From the NCBI GenBank assembly GCA_029257755.1, contig JARIAP010000049.1, positions 1 through 10,257 of the forward strand: a stretch of DNA of 10,257 nt, read 5' to 3'. Source of the stretch: Helicobacter sp. Lineage in GTDB: Bacteria; Campylobacterota; Campylobacteria; Campylobacterales; Helicobacteraceae. A program made the position numbers and the translations under genes. Position 1 is the first letter of the stretch. Every line of letters begins with the position of its first letter. Positions 1 through 7,803 of this stretch are shown piece after piece. The notes beneath the pieces are model-generated. The model had not been told where the DNA came from. It did not search any database and saw only the letters and a list, made by a program, of their open reading frames with translations.

Positions 1-166
1 ATACTCTCCTTGCTATAAGACTTTTTGCAGTGCCCGGAGGTCCATATAAAAAGGCTGATTTACCTGATAGAAATGATAATAAGACAAGTCTTAAGCTCTC
101 ATCTCTTTCATATATGCCTTTGCTTAACTCCTTTATAATACCATTTAACCTTTCTTGATAACTCAT
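1..166 (-). CDS. ravA: RavA-type MoxR AAA+ ATPase, N-terminal part (runs off the left edge)
   Basis: This is the first 55 codons of a gene whose remainder lies outside the window. The translated start contains the segment KGIYERDE followed by a Walker A loop, GPPGTAKS, at about residues 43-50, and then LIARRV. The spacing and wording match the N-terminus of E. coli RavA (GLYER..., GPPGIAKSLIARR), a MoxR-family AAA+ ATPase. Members of this family act as chaperone-like ATPases, usually with a VWA-domain partner (ViaA for RavA) encoded next door. Here the partner would lie to the left and cannot be seen. The start is the ATG at 166-164, preceded by a modest AAAGG ribosome site. The gene is transcribed divergently from the MoaC-like gene. 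Family assignment is good for such a short piece; the exact RavA versus other MoxR subfamily assignment is inference. Confidence 0.82.
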   Translation of the reverse strand, partial: MSYQERLNGIIKELSKGIYERDESLRLVLLSFLSGKSAFLYGPPGTAKSLIARRV

Positions 167-196
167 ATTTAGCCTTTACATTAAAATAAAGCTTAG

Positions 197-202
197 ATTA
201 TA
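197..202 (-). promoter_or_regulatory. -10 box of the ravA promoter
   Basis: On the minus strand this reads TTATGCTATAAT, a perfect TATAAT with an extended TGC. It would start transcription about 25 nt ahead of the ravA ATG. No -35 box is evident. The same 12-mer occurs upstream of cysK and of the tRNA gene. Confidence 0.6.
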
Positions 203-331
203 GCATAATGCTTTGTGTTTTGTGTATAATCAGTTAATATATAAATAACTTAGTAAAGTATTTTATTGACACAATAATGTAAATAAGTATTTGCTTAAAA
301 TCATAAAATTTAATTTTACACTAAATTAAGA

Positions 332-337
332 TATAAT
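332..337 (+). promoter_or_regulatory. -10 box of the MoaC-like gene
   Basis: A perfect TATAAT lies 53 nt ahead of the ATG at 391, with T/A-rich upstream sequence and no recognisable -35. A second TATAAT preceded by TGTG lies at 225-230 and could be an additional start. Bases 167-390 contain these promoters and the divergent ravA promoter and no gene. Confidence 0.5.
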
Positions 338-390
338 TATTACAATAAATTATTGTTGTTTTATTTATAATAGATTTTAAGGGCTTACAA

Positions 391-1041
391 ATGCAACATA
401 ATATAACAGAGTTAAAAAATATAACGCAAAAACCAATTAATAATTATGAGAGTAATGCAGTTGGGCTAATGATTGTTTCTCCTAATAGCTTTGATAAATT
501 TATGATAGATGATAAAAAAGATTCTTATTTACAAATCGCAATAACAGCTGGTATAAATGCAGCAAAGATTACAAATAAAATCTTTCCACTTTGTTATAAT
601 ATACCAATTAATGGTGTTAATATAGAGATAAAACCATCAAATACAATACATACAGATACATTGAAATATTATGCTAGTTTTATACCTAGTTTTAAACCAA
701 AAACATTTAATATAAACATTATAAAATCACAACAAAATCAACAAATACAAAAAAACTCAATAAAACAAGAAAAACAAAAAAAATATGAAATACAATTTCA
801 AAAAGCTAAAATACAATTTCAAAAAATACAACAAAACCAAATAAAAAAACAAAGTGTATATAGGACTAAATATAGCGAATATTGTGGATTTGAAGTAAGG
901 GCAACAATAAATACAGAATCTAAAATAAAAGCAGATATGGAAAGTTTAAATGCTGTTAATGCAACATTAATAAGTCTTTTTGGCATATTTAAAGATAAAG
1001 ATAAAGATATTATTATAACTCAAGTTAAGCTTGAAACATAA
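391..1041 (+). CDS. Degenerate MoaC-family protein with a Gln/Lys-rich insertion
   Basis: Two blocks identify the MoaC fold (cyclic pyranopterin monophosphate synthase, molybdenum cofactor pathway). Residues 50-80 contain AGINAAKITNK, PLCYN and NGVNIEI, matching AGIxAAKKT, PLCHP and VDIDI of MoaC. Residues 168-215 match the C-terminal block around VEMEAL and IYDMCK. Aligned by eye to E. coli MoaC, Lys51 (K43 here) and Lys131 (K201) are kept. The catalytic-site His77 is Tyr (Y69), Glu112 is Asp (D182), Asp128 is Gly (G198), and the protein ends at VKLET without the SGGKSG tail. Family length is about 160 aa; this protein is 216 aa because of a Gln/Lys/Asn-rich stretch at roughly residues 112-158, which contains an in-frame 7-residue duplication. 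The start has an AAGGG ribosome site at 379-383. The frame is intact, so it is probably expressed, but activity as a normal MoaC is doubtful. It may be a repurposed paralogue or a decaying gene. Confidence 0.78.
   Translation: MQHNITELKNITQKPINNYESNAVGLMIVSPNSFDKFMIDDKKDSYLQIAITAGINAAKITNKIFPLCYNIPINGVNIEIKPSNTIHTDTLKYYASFIPSFKPKTFNINIIKSQQNQQIQKNSIKQEKQKKYEIQFQKAKIQFQKIQQNQIKKQSVYRTKYSEYCGFEVRATINTESKIKADMESLNAVNATLISLFGIFKDKDKDIIITQVKLET
724..855 (+). repeat. A-rich low-complexity insertion with a 21-nt tandem duplication
   Basis: This stretch inside the MoaC-like gene is built almost entirely of CAA and AAA codons with some ATA, and includes an A8 run at 776-783. The unit AAATACAATTTCAAAAA occurs twice with a 21-nt period (about 788 and 809), which encodes the repeated heptad IQFQKAK / IQFQKIQ. 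The pattern looks like replication slippage that preserved the frame. Confidence 0.75.
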
Positions 1042-1121
1042 TAATAAAATATAATTCATTAACTTTATAATTAACTCAATTTTATAATATTAAAATAAAA
1101 TTTTAGGTATTAATAAATCAA

Positions 1122-1925
1122 TTATACATATTTATTTATTTCCTTATTTAAACATTCTATAAGGGCTTCTCTATATGATGTTTGTAATGGCAATGAATCT
1201 CTCATTTTAACTAAGTTTGCAACATAATCACTAAGTTGCAACATTCCCTTAGTTAATTCAAACTTTAAAAAAAGCCAGTATGTATTTAATACATCACTTT
1301 GACAATAATAATCAACTTTTTCTAAATCATTTTCTTTAAATATTATTTCATATACTTGCGATCCATCAACATCATATTTACCCATAATTCCAGACATTTT
1401 GCATAACGCATCAAGACTCAAACTTCTTATTGCACCATAATTTCCTAATGTATCATATAAATCAAGATGGAATCTTTCACTATATCGTTGCCTATAGTTT
1501 TCCCATTTATTTTTACCGATTTGATTATTATCCACTTCATAATATCCATGTAAATTAATATTATATTTTAATGACCTAACACCTATTAATGGCATATCAT
1601 AGCCTCTACCATTAAAACTAACTAATCTTGGGTTTTGTTTATTCAAGAATGCACTAAACTCTTCTAATAAAACTTGTTCTCTATTGTCAATATTAGCATT
1701 TCTAGCAAAATGTCCAACTTTTATAAAATTACCAAAATCATCTGCTAAAACACTAGCAATTGATATTATCTTATGAAAACATAATGGCAAAAATTCACTT
1801 CCACTAATCTCTTTTTGTGTAGCAAATGCTTGTTTGCATATGTTTATAGAATCTCCTTCATAATTATATACATTTTTAAGTAACTCAATGTCAGGCACAC
1901 TTTCAATATCAAATACACAAATCAT
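1122..1925 (-). CDS. DEDDy 3'-5' exonuclease, PolB-exonuclease-like
   Basis: A 267-residue RNase H-fold exonuclease resembling the family described as predicted 3'-5' exonuclease related to the PolB exonuclease domain. The three exonuclease motifs are visible. ExoI is FDIES at the N-terminus (D6, E8). ExoII is SFNGRGYDMP (D110). ExoIII is YCQSD (Y207, D211), the YxxxD form that defines the DEDDy subgroup. The four acidic residues would bind the two catalytic metal ions. There is no polymerase domain, so it acts as a stand-alone nuclease, presumably in DNA repair or nucleic acid processing; the substrate cannot be told from sequence. The ATG at 1925 has a good AAGGAAG ribosome site (minus strand). 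The gene converges with the MoaC-like gene, and the 80 bases between them are almost pure A/T without a clear terminator. Confidence 0.85.
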   Translation of the reverse strand: MICVFDIESVPDIELLKNVYNYEGDSINICKQAFATQKEISGSEFLPLCFHKIISIASVLADDFGNFIKVGHFARNANIDNREQVLLEEFSAFLNKQNPRLVSFNGRGYDMPLIGVRSLKYNINLHGYYEVDNNQIGKNKWENYRQRYSERFHLDLYDTLGNYGAIRSLSLDALCKMSGIMGKYDVDGSQVYEIIFKENDLEKVDYYCQSDVLNTYWLFLKFELTKGMLQLSDYVANLVKMRDSLPLQTSYREALIECLNKEINKYV

Positions 1926-1953
1926 AAAACTTCCTTTATTTAACTAAAATCTT

Positions 1954-1959
1954 ATTATA
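1954..1959 (-). promoter_or_regulatory. -10 box of the exonuclease gene
   Basis: A minus-strand TATAAT lies about 29 nt ahead of the ATG, within an A/T-rich spacer between the divergent exonuclease and tgt genes. Confidence 0.5.
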
Positions 1960-2025
1960 ATTATTTTATAAATAAAATATTATCACATAAAACAATGTTT
2001 TCATGAGTTTTAAAGATAAATTTAA

Positions 2026-2031
2026 TATAAT
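2026..2031 (+). promoter_or_regulatory. -10 box of tgt
   Basis: A perfect TATAAT in the sequence TTTAATATAATAAT lies 41 nt ahead of the chosen tgt start at 2073. Confidence 0.5.
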
Positions 2032-2072
2032 AATAAATAACTAAATAGAATTTTACAATGCAAGGAATATTT

Positions 2073-3200
2073 ATGCAATTTATGATTCAAAATAGTGTTG
2101 GTAAAGCTAGAGCATGTAGTTTTAACCTAGCACATGGTATTATAAAAACACCAATTTTTATGCCTGTTGGAACACAAGGAATACTAAAGGGATTAGATTC
2201 TAATGATATAGTAAATTTATTGCAAACAAATATTATATTAGCAAATACATATCATCTATATTTGCGACCGGGTATAGAAATATTAAAAAAAGTTGGGGGA
2301 ATACATAATTTTGCAAATTTTCATGGCAATTATCTTACAGATAGCGGAGGATTTCAAGCCTTTAGTCTTAGTAATAATGCAAAACACAATGATTGCGGTA
2401 TAGCCTTTAAATCTCATATAGATGGTAGCAAACATTTTTTTACACCGCAAAAAGTGCTTGATATAGAATATGCAATAAATTCTGATATTATGATGATATT
2501 AGATGATTTAATAGGATTACCAGCTACTAAAGAAAGGCTTTTAGAATCTGTTATACGAACAACAAAATGGGCAAAACAAAGCATAGAATATCATAATCAA
2601 CAAAAGCAAAAAAGAGATTTACAAAATAAAATATTTGCTATTATGCAGGGTGGAATAGATTATGAAATGCGTAAAAGAAGTGCTAATGAATTAATGGAAT
2701 TTAATTTTGATGGATATGCTATTGGGGGTTTAGCAGTTGGTGAAAGCAATGAAGAAATGTATGAATGTTTAAATTATGCCTGTGATTTTCTACCTACAAA
2801 TAAACCTCGTTATTTAATGGGAGTTGGAACACCAATTGATCTTTTAGAATGTATAGATAGAGGAGTTGATATGTTTGATTGTGTTATGCCAACAAGAAAT
2901 GCTAGAAATGCAACTATATTTACAAATTATGGAAAAATCAATATAAAAAAAGCACAATATAGCACAGATTTTAATCCCATAGATTCTAATTGTGAATGCT
3001 TTACTTGTAAAAATTTTAGTAAAGCCTATTTAAATCATTTATTTAAAGCAAAAGAAATATCATATCATAGATTAGCAAGTATTCATAATCTATATTTTTA
3101 CATTACTCTTATAAAAGACTCAAGGGAAGCTATATTAAATAATAAATGGAAAGAATTTAAAAAACAAAAGATTCAAAATCTTAAATCACAAAATACATAG
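2073..3200 (+). CDS. tgt: Queuine tRNA-ribosyltransferase (tRNA-guanine transglycosylase)
   Basis: Exchanges guanine at position 34 of GUN-anticodon tRNAs for preQ1, the step that commits the tRNA to queuosine. The protein is 375 aa from the chosen start and follows the bacterial family throughout. TDSGGFQ holds the general-base Asp (D90), FAIMQGG and the GGLAVGE loop form the base pocket, and [11 protein letters not shown] holds the nucleophile Asp (D269). The zinc site is CxCxxC (C307, C309, C312) with a distant His (H338), at the same spacing as in the Zymomonas enzyme. An in-frame ATG exists at 2058, but it has no ribosome site. The ATG at 2073 is preceded by AAGGA (2062-2066) at 6-nt spacing, so 2073 is preferred. 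The gene stands alone with its own promoter and ends at a hairpin terminator before the convergent acnB. Confidence 0.96.
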   Translation: MQFMIQNSVGKARACSFNLAHGIIKTPIFMPVGTQGILKGLDSNDIVNLLQTNIILANTYHLYLRPGIEILKKVGGIHNFANFHGNYLTDSGGFQAFSLSNNAKHNDCGIAFKSHIDGSKHFFTPQKVLDIEYAINSDIMMILDDLIGLPATKERLLESVIRTTKWAKQSIEYHNQQKQKRDLQNKIFAIMQGGIDYEMRKRSANELMEFNFDGYAIGGLAVGESNEEMYECLNYACDFLPTNKPRYLMGVGTPIDLLECIDRGVDMFDCVMPTRNARNATIFTNYGKINIKKAQYSTDFNPIDSNCECFTCKNFSKAYLNHLFKAKEISYHRLASIHNLYFYITLIKDSREAILNNKWKEFKKQKIQNLKSQNT

Positions 3201-3223
3201 ATATTAGCATTTTATTTTATATC

Positions 3224-3260
3224 AATGTGATTATAATATATTCCAATCACATTTTATTTA
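3224..3260 (+). terminator. Hairpin terminator between tgt and acnB
   Basis: A perfect 9-bp stem, AATGTGATT (3224-3232) and AATCACATT (3245-3253), with a 12-nt loop is followed by a T-rich run (TTTTATTTA). It sits 24 nt after the tgt stop and reads as a rho-independent terminator for tgt. On the opposite strand the stem is followed by GATATAAAATAAAA, so it is a poorer terminator for acnB. Confidence 0.65.
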
Positions 3261-3267
3261 GTGTAGA

Positions 3268-5841
3268 TTATAGACTAAATTCTTTTATCTTATTAAATTC
3301 TAGATAACTATATACCTTTTCTGTATTATCACCTAACTTTTGTGGCACAATTTGCAAATATTCCTCTACACTAGGAAGTCTTCCTAATTTTGCACATACA
3401 GCACCAAGCTCTGCACTTCCTAAATAAACTTGTGCTCCTTTACCCATGCGATTATTAAAATTTCTTGTAGAAGTAGAAAACACAACAGCATTATCTCTAA
3501 CTCTTGCTTGATTACCCATACAAAGACTACATCCGGGAACCTCTATTCTAGCACCTGCTGCACCAAATAAACTAAAATATCCTTCATCACTCAATTTTTT
3601 AGAATCCATCTTTGTTGGTGGCACAAGCCAAGTTTGTGTAACACTTTGCCCTTCATTTTTCATAATTTCACCAAACGCTCTAAAATGCCCTATATTTGTC
3701 ATACAACTACCTATAAATACTTCATCAATTTTTTTAGGACGATTAGAATCAGCTAAAACCTCACCTAAAGTAGCTACATCATCTGGATCATTTGGACATG
3801 CTAATATAGGTTCTTTTATTTCTGTCAAATCAATCTCAATTATTTCTGCATATTCTGCATCTTTATCTGCTTTTAAAAGGACTGGATTATTAATCCATTC
3901 ACGCATTTTATCTGCTCTTCTTTGCAAAGTTTCTGCATTTTGATACCCATCTTTTATCATAGCTTCAATCAATGCAATATTAGATTCTAGATATTCTATA
4001 ATAGGTTCTTTATTTAATGCTATTGTGCAAGCTGCCGCACTCCTTTCTGCACTAGCATCACTAAGCTCAAATGCTTGTTCTACTTTAATATTTTCTAATC
4101 CTTCAATTTCTAAGATTCTACCACTAAAAATATTTTTCTTATTTTGCTTTGGCACTGTTAATAAGCCTTTTTTTATAGCATAATAAGGTATTGCATTTAC
4201 TAAATCTCTTAAAGTAATTCCGGGATTCATCTTACCTTTAAATCTAACAAGCACAGATTCTGGCATATTTAAAGGCATAGAACCTGTAACTGCTGCAAAT
4301 GCAACTAATCCACTTCCTGCTGGAAAACTTATACCAATTGGGAATCTTGTATGAGAATCTCCACCTGTTCCAACCGTATCAGGCAAACAAAATCTATTAA
4401 GCCATGAATGTATAACACCATCTTTTGGTCTTAATGCAACACCACCTCTACTTGTCATGAAATGTGGTAATGTCGCCTGTAGGCTTATATCTGCTGGTTT
4501 TGGGTAAGCTGCAGTATGGCAGAAACTTTGCATTACAAAATCCGCACTATAGCTTAAACTAGCTAATTCTTTTACTTCATCTCTTGTCATTGCACCTGTT
4601 GTATCTTGTGAGCCAACTGTTGTAGCCTTTGGCTCACAATATTCTCCGGGTATTACCCCATCTTTACCACAAGCAATACCAACCATTTTTTGTGCTAATG
4701 TAAAACCTTTAATATTTTTACTTGGTTGTTCTGGTTTAACAAATACATTAGATTCACAAAGATTTAAAAATTTTCGTGCCTTATTTGTTAATCCTCTCCC
4801 TATGATTAAAGGGATTCTACCTCCTGCACGAATTTCATCAAAAATTGTATTTGGAGTAAGCTTGAAAGTGCTTACAACCTTAGAATCCTTTATAATTTCA
4901 CCACTATAAGGTTTAAGAGTAATAATATCTCCTTCTTCTAATGAATCTACATTTGCAATAATAGGCAAACAGCCACTATCTTCACAAGTAGCAAAGAATA
5001 TAGGTGCTATAATACCACCAATTACAAAACCACCACTTTTTTTATTTGGAACAAATTCTATATCATTACCAAAATGCCATACAATAGAATTACAAGCTGA
5101 TTTTCTACTACTACCCGTCCCTACAACATCACCTACATATACAACATTTGCATTATTTTTTTTAGCTATTTCTTTAATATTGTTAATTCTGTCTTCATAA
5201 TTATCTATGCGACTTTTTAGCATAGCTTTTGCATGTAATGGAATATCACTTCTAGTAAAAGCATCACTAGCTGGGCTTAAATCATCTGTATTTGTTTCAC
5301 CATCAATTTTTAAAACAGCTAATTTTATTTCTTCTGGTAATTTTGCTCTCTTATTAAACCATTCTGCATCTGCCCAAGATTGTATAACTTCTTTTGCAAA
5401 TGAATTTGTAGAACTCAACTTAGCTATTGTATCAAATTCATCATAAACCAAAAGTATGTGTTTTAGTGCATTAGCAGCTTCCTTTGCAATTTCTTTATTA
5501 TCGCTTTTTAAAGATTCAACTAAATATGGCACATTATACCCACCAAGCATTGTCCCTAATAATTTAACAGCTTCAATAGGAGTAAAAATATCACTTTTTA
5601 CCTTACCAGATGCAATATCACCAAAAAATTCTGATTTAAGCTTTGCTGAATCATCAACACCGGGATTTACACGATTAACAAGTAATTCTTTGCAAAACTC
5701 TTTATCTTCTTTATTGCCATTTTGCAAAATATCAATAACTTGCTTTGTTTGCATTAAATCTAATGCAATAGGTGGAATACCCTCTTTTTCTCTTTCTTTT
5801 TTAACTTGCAAGTAATTATCAATAAAACATTCTTCTTTCAT
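3268..5841 (-). CDS. acnB: Aconitate hydratase B (aconitase / 2-methylisocitrate dehydratase)
   Basis: Converts citrate to isocitrate through cis-aconitate in the TCA cycle, using a [4Fe-4S] cluster in the cytoplasm; AcnB enzymes can also dehydrate 2-methylisocitrate. At 857 aa it has the normal AcnB length and order: an N-terminal HEAT-like domain (about 1-160), then the swivel domain placed early (about 170-370), then catalytic domains 1-3. Visible signatures are [10 protein letters not shown] (241-250), GGDSHTRFP (493-501), [14 protein letters not shown] with cluster ligand C713, and PGCSLCMGN with ligands C771 and C774. A late [10 protein letters not shown] substrate-binding segment is also present. 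The start has a very strong ribosome site, AAGGAGA, 5 nt before the ATG. Divergent from cysK. No missing residues were noticed. Confidence 0.97.
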   Translation of the reverse strand: MKEECFIDNYLQVKKEREKEGIPPIALDLMQTKQVIDILQNGNKEDKEFCKELLVNRVNPGVDDSAKLKSEFFGDIASGKVKSDIFTPIEAVKLLGTMLGGYNVPYLVESLKSDNKEIAKEAANALKHILLVYDEFDTIAKLSSTNSFAKEVIQSWADAEWFNKRAKLPEEIKLAVLKIDGETNTDDLSPASDAFTRSDIPLHAKAMLKSRIDNYEDRINNIKEIAKKNNANVVYVGDVVGTGSSRKSACNSIVWHFGNDIEFVPNKKSGGFVIGGIIAPIFFATCEDSGCLPIIANVDSLEEGDIITLKPYSGEIIKDSKVVSTFKLTPNTIFDEIRAGGRIPLIIGRGLTNKARKFLNLCESNVFVKPEQPSKNIKGFTLAQKMVGIACGKDGVIPGEYCEPKATTVGSQDTTGAMTRDEVKELASLSYSADFVMQSFCHTAAYPKPADISLQATLPHFMTSRGGVALRPKDGVIHSWLNRFCLPDTVGTGGDSHTRFPIGISFPAGSGLVAFAAVTGSMPLNMPESVLVRFKGKMNPGITLRDLVNAIPYYAIKKGLLTVPKQNKKNIFSGRILEIEGLENIKVEQAFELSDASAERSAAACTIALNKEPIIEYLESNIALIEAMIKDGYQNAETLQRRADKMREWINNPVLLKADKDAEYAEIIEIDLTEIKEPILACPNDPDDVATLGEVLADSNRPKKIDEVFIGSCMTNIGHFRAFGEIMKNEGQSVTQTWLVPPTKMDSKKLSDEGYFSLFGAAGARIEVPGCSLCMGNQARVRDNAVVFSTSTRNFNNRMGKGAQVYLGSAELGAVCAKLGRLPSVEEYLQIVPQKLGDNTEKVYSYLEFNKIKEFSL

Positions 5842-5884
5842 ATTTATCTCCTTAAATAATATTTGATAATATTTATATAATATT

Positions 5885-5890
5885 ATTATA
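5885..5890 (-). promoter_or_regulatory. -10 box of acnB (extended)
   Basis: The minus strand reads ATATGTTATAAT, with TG one base ahead of TATAAT, about 44 nt ahead of the acnB ATG. A second TATAAT at 5895-5900 lacks the TGn and is the alternative. Confidence 0.5.
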
Positions 5891-5926
5891 ACATATTATA
5901 AAATAAACAAAAAATAACTTTTATGC

Positions 5927-5932
5927 TATAAT
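5927..5932 (+). promoter_or_regulatory. -10 box of cysK (extended)
   Basis: TTATGCTATAAT, a perfect extended -10, lies 57 nt ahead of the cysK ATG. The expected leader is about 50 nt and shows no obvious riboswitch or T-box structure. Confidence 0.6.
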
Positions 5933-5989
5933 TATACTACAATTAAAATTCAATAATAGAATGGATATAAATATCACAAAGGGGATTTT

Positions 5990-6910
5990 ATGGTAATAGC
6001 ACAAAATGTAACAGAGTTAATTGGGAACACGCCTATTATAAAGTTTAATAAAATTTCTAAGAAATTTGGTGCAAATATATTTGGCAAATGTGAGTTTATG
6101 AATCCTAATAGTTCCATAAAAGATAGAATTGCTATGTCAATGATTAATGAGGGAATGAATAAGGGAATTATAAATAAAAATACGACTATAATTGAAGCAA
6201 CTAGTGGAAATACTGGTATAGGATTAGCTGGAGTATGTGCTTCACTTGGATTAAAGCTAATTATTGTTATGCCAAGTTCAATGAGTATTGAAAGAAGAAA
6301 AATTATGTCAGCACTTGGTGCAAAAATTGAACTTACAGCACCAGAAAAAGGCATGAAAGGTTCATTAGAGAAAGCAAATGAATTACACCATATGTGTAAA
6401 GATTCTGTAATATTGAGTCAATTTGAAAATGAAGCTAATGTAAAAATTCACAGAGAAACAACTGCTAAAGAAATTATTAAAGATTTTAATGGTGAAATTA
6501 TAGATGTTTTTGCAGCAGGTGTTGGAACTGGTGGAAGTCTAACAGGTATTGCGAGTGTGTTAAAACAACACTACCCTAATATACATATTGTAGCAATAGA
6601 GCCCACTAGTTCCGCTGTATTAAGTGGTGATGATCCATCACCGCATAAAATTCAAGGAATAGGTGCTGGTTTTATTCCTCCTATACTTGATACAAATATA
6701 TATAATGAGGTTATGAAAGTTAGCGATGAAGAAGCATTTTCAATGACTAGATATATTGCGTCCAAAGAAGGTTTATTACTTGGCATATCAAGTGGAGCTA
6801 ATATATACGCTACAAAAATATTAGCAAAAAAATATCCTAATACAAACATTCTTACAATGCTAAATGATACAGGACAAAGATATCTTTCAATGGAAGTTTT
6901 TGATAACTAA
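5990..6910 (+). CDS. cysK: Cysteine synthase A (O-acetylserine sulfhydrylase)
   Basis: A PLP-dependent fold-type II enzyme that makes cysteine from O-acetylserine and sulfide. It is 306 aa, the usual length. NPNSSIKDR carries the PLP lysine (K44), TSGNTG (71-76) is the substrate-carboxylate loop, GVGTGGS (177-183) is the PLP phosphate loop, and GISSGA (265-270) provides the serine that contacts the pyridine nitrogen. HRETTAKEI and the late DTGQRYLS are also typical. It resembles canonical CysK more than the H. pylori HP0107 type, which works as part of reverse transsulfuration, although CysK and cystathionine beta-synthase-like paralogues are hard to separate by eye. The ribosome site AAAGGGGA ends 4 nt before the ATG. 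No cysE partner is visible nearby; the gene is a single transcription unit. Confidence 0.9.
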   Translation: MVIAQNVTELIGNTPIIKFNKISKKFGANIFGKCEFMNPNSSIKDRIAMSMINEGMNKGIINKNTTIIEATSGNTGIGLAGVCASLGLKLIIVMPSSMSIERRKIMSALGAKIELTAPEKGMKGSLEKANELHHMCKDSVILSQFENEANVKIHRETTAKEIIKDFNGEIIDVFAAGVGTGGSLTGIASVLKQHYPNIHIVAIEPTSSAVLSGDDPSPHKIQGIGAGFIPPILDTNIYNEVMKVSDEEAFSMTRYIASKEGLLLGISSGANIYATKILAKKYPNTNILTMLNDTGQRYLSMEVFDN

Positions 6911-6940
6911 TAAAACAACATTTAATTTATTTTTTGTAAG

Positions 6941-6969
6941 GTTTATATGGAGTATATATCATTATAAAC
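6941..6969. repeat. Inverted repeat between cysK and tRNA-Val
   Basis: GTTTATA (6941-6947) and TATAAAC (6963-6969) form a perfect 7-bp stem with a 15-nt loop. It begins 3 nt beyond the tRNA 3' end and 30 nt after the cysK stop. No T-run follows on either strand, so it may be a weak convergent transcription end or an RNA processing structure. The role is uncertain. Confidence 0.35.
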
Positions 6970-6972
6970 TAA

Positions 6973-7048
6973 TGGTGGTTGCGACTGGACTCGAACCAGC
7001 GACCACTACCATGTCAAGGTAGTGCTCTACCAACTGAGCTACGCTACC
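6973..7048 (-). tRNA. tRNA-Val (anticodon GAC)
   Basis: A full 76-nt cloverleaf on the minus strand, with CCA encoded. The D arm is GCTC/GAGC. The anticodon arm is CTACC, loop TTGACAT, GGTAG, giving anticodon GAC for valine codons GUC and GUU. The variable loop is 5 nt. The T arm is GCTGG, loop TTCGAGT, CCAGT, whose first pair is G-U. The discriminator base is A. The acceptor arms are GGTAGCG and CGCAACC, which pair at every position except the fourth, where A4 faces A69 (window bases 7045 and 6980). The gene stands alone with a promoter 10 nt upstream. Confidence 0.95.
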
Positions 7049-7057
7049 AAAAATATT

Positions 7058-7063
7058 ATTATA
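7058..7063 (-). promoter_or_regulatory. -10 box of tRNA-Val (extended)
   Basis: The minus strand reads TTATGCTATAAT, ending 9 nt before the mature tRNA 5' base, so the primary transcript would have a leader of only a few bases for RNase P to remove. Confidence 0.65.
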
Positions 7064-7163
7064 GCATAATAATTAAATTTTGTTAAGCTTATATATTATT
7101 TTATATTTATAGATTAAAAATTCATTATTTTAATTTTAAATTAATTTTGTTAAGAGGATATAT

Positions 7164-7616
7164 ATGCAATTACGCGTAATGACTATACAAGACTATGATG
7201 AAGTATTGAAATTATGGAAAAGTATTGATGGCTTTTATATTCGTGAAATTGACGATTCTTATATGGGTATAAAAAAATTTTTAACTAAAAACCCAAAAAC
7301 AAATGTTGTAGCTATAAATAACAATGAAATAATAGGAAGCATATTATGTGGCTATGATGGAAGATGTGCATATTTTTATCATGTTTGTGTAAAAAAAGAA
7401 CATAGGCATAAAAAAATAGGTAAAAATATGGTTGATTTTGTTATGAAAGCTTTAAAAGATGAAGGAGCTACACATATTAACTTAGTTGCATTTAAAGAAA
7501 ATGGAATTGGAAATTTATTTTGGCATGATATTGGTTGGTCATTAAAAGATAAATTAAATCTATATGAATTTATACTTAATTCAAATAATATTAGACATTT
7601 AAATATATGTAAGTAG
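7164..7616 (+). CDS. GNAT-family N-acetyltransferase
   Basis: A 150-aa single-domain acetyltransferase that would transfer acetyl from acetyl-CoA to an unknown amine. The N-terminal LRVMTIQDYDEVLKLW, the central IIGSILCGYDGR strand and the following YFYHVCVKKEHRHKKIG segment match the YpeA-like branch of GNATs. The acetyl-CoA pyrophosphate loop is normally Q/RxxGxG/A. Here it reads RHKKIG (81-86), so the first glycine is lysine, which is tolerated in some members. The C-terminal NLFWHDIGW corresponds to the usual YxxxGF segment, with Trp in place of the common Tyr. The ribosome site AAGAGGA lies 5 nt from the ATG. No promoter stands out. Neighbours give no hint of the substrate. Confidence 0.85.
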   Translation: MQLRVMTIQDYDEVLKLWKSIDGFYIREIDDSYMGIKKFLTKNPKTNVVAINNNEIIGSILCGYDGRCAYFYHVCVKKEHRHKKIGKNMVDFVMKALKDEGATHINLVAFKENGIGNLFWHDIGWSLKDKLNLYEFILNSNNIRHLNICK

Positions 7617-7723
7617 TTAAAAATTGCGGTAAATATAAAATTAGTCTGCATTAAAGCAATATATAAACTATAATATCTTTTAATATTTTATATTGATAAT
7701 ATTTAAACAAATATAAAATTGCA

Positions 7724-7752
7724 TACACATTAAGTAAATTTAATAATGTGTA
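7724..7752 (-). terminator. Possible terminator hairpin downstream of hugZ
   Basis: A perfect 9-bp stem, TACACATTA (7724-7732) and TAATGTGTA (7744-7752), with an 11-nt loop. On the minus strand it lies about 50 nt beyond the hugZ stop and is followed by TGCAATTTTATATTTG, only moderately T-rich. It could instead serve the GNAT gene from the other side. No gene is seen in 7617-7803. Confidence 0.4.
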
Positions 7753-7803
7753 ATACAATAAATATACTAATATGAGATTAGCCTATATTTAGTTAATCAT
7801 ACT

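Noticed and set aside
266..294. TTGACA at 266-271 as a classical -35 box
   Set aside because: No acceptable -10 follows at 16-18 bp (TATTTG at best); the TATAAT at 332 is a better promoter for the downstream gene.
1042..1121. Terminator between the MoaC-like gene and the exonuclease gene
   Set aside because: Only A/T inverted repeats such as TTTTAT/ATAAAA are present, which are expected by chance at this composition.
2058..2072. ATG at 2058 as the tgt start, adding five residues
   Set aside because: No ribosome site precedes it, and those bases themselves contain the AAGGA that serves the ATG at 2073.
3257..3279. Hairpin TTTAGT / ACTAAA across the acnB stop as a terminator
   Set aside because: The stem is short and interrupted by a G-G mismatch, overlaps coding sequence, and no T-run follows on the minus strand.
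5207..5815. Two open frames on the plus strand opposite the 5' part of acnB
   Set aside because: They are antisense to a strongly conserved gene, have no ribosome sites, and have composition expected from the reverse of acnB codons.
5974..6849. Hydrophobic open frames on the minus strand opposite cysK
   Set aside because: They mirror the conserved cysK frame; the apparent membrane-like composition is a by-product of reversed A/T-rich codons.
7379..7651. Open frame on the minus strand opposite the GNAT gene
   Set aside because: It overlaps a recognisable acetyltransferase and has no family features or ribosome site.
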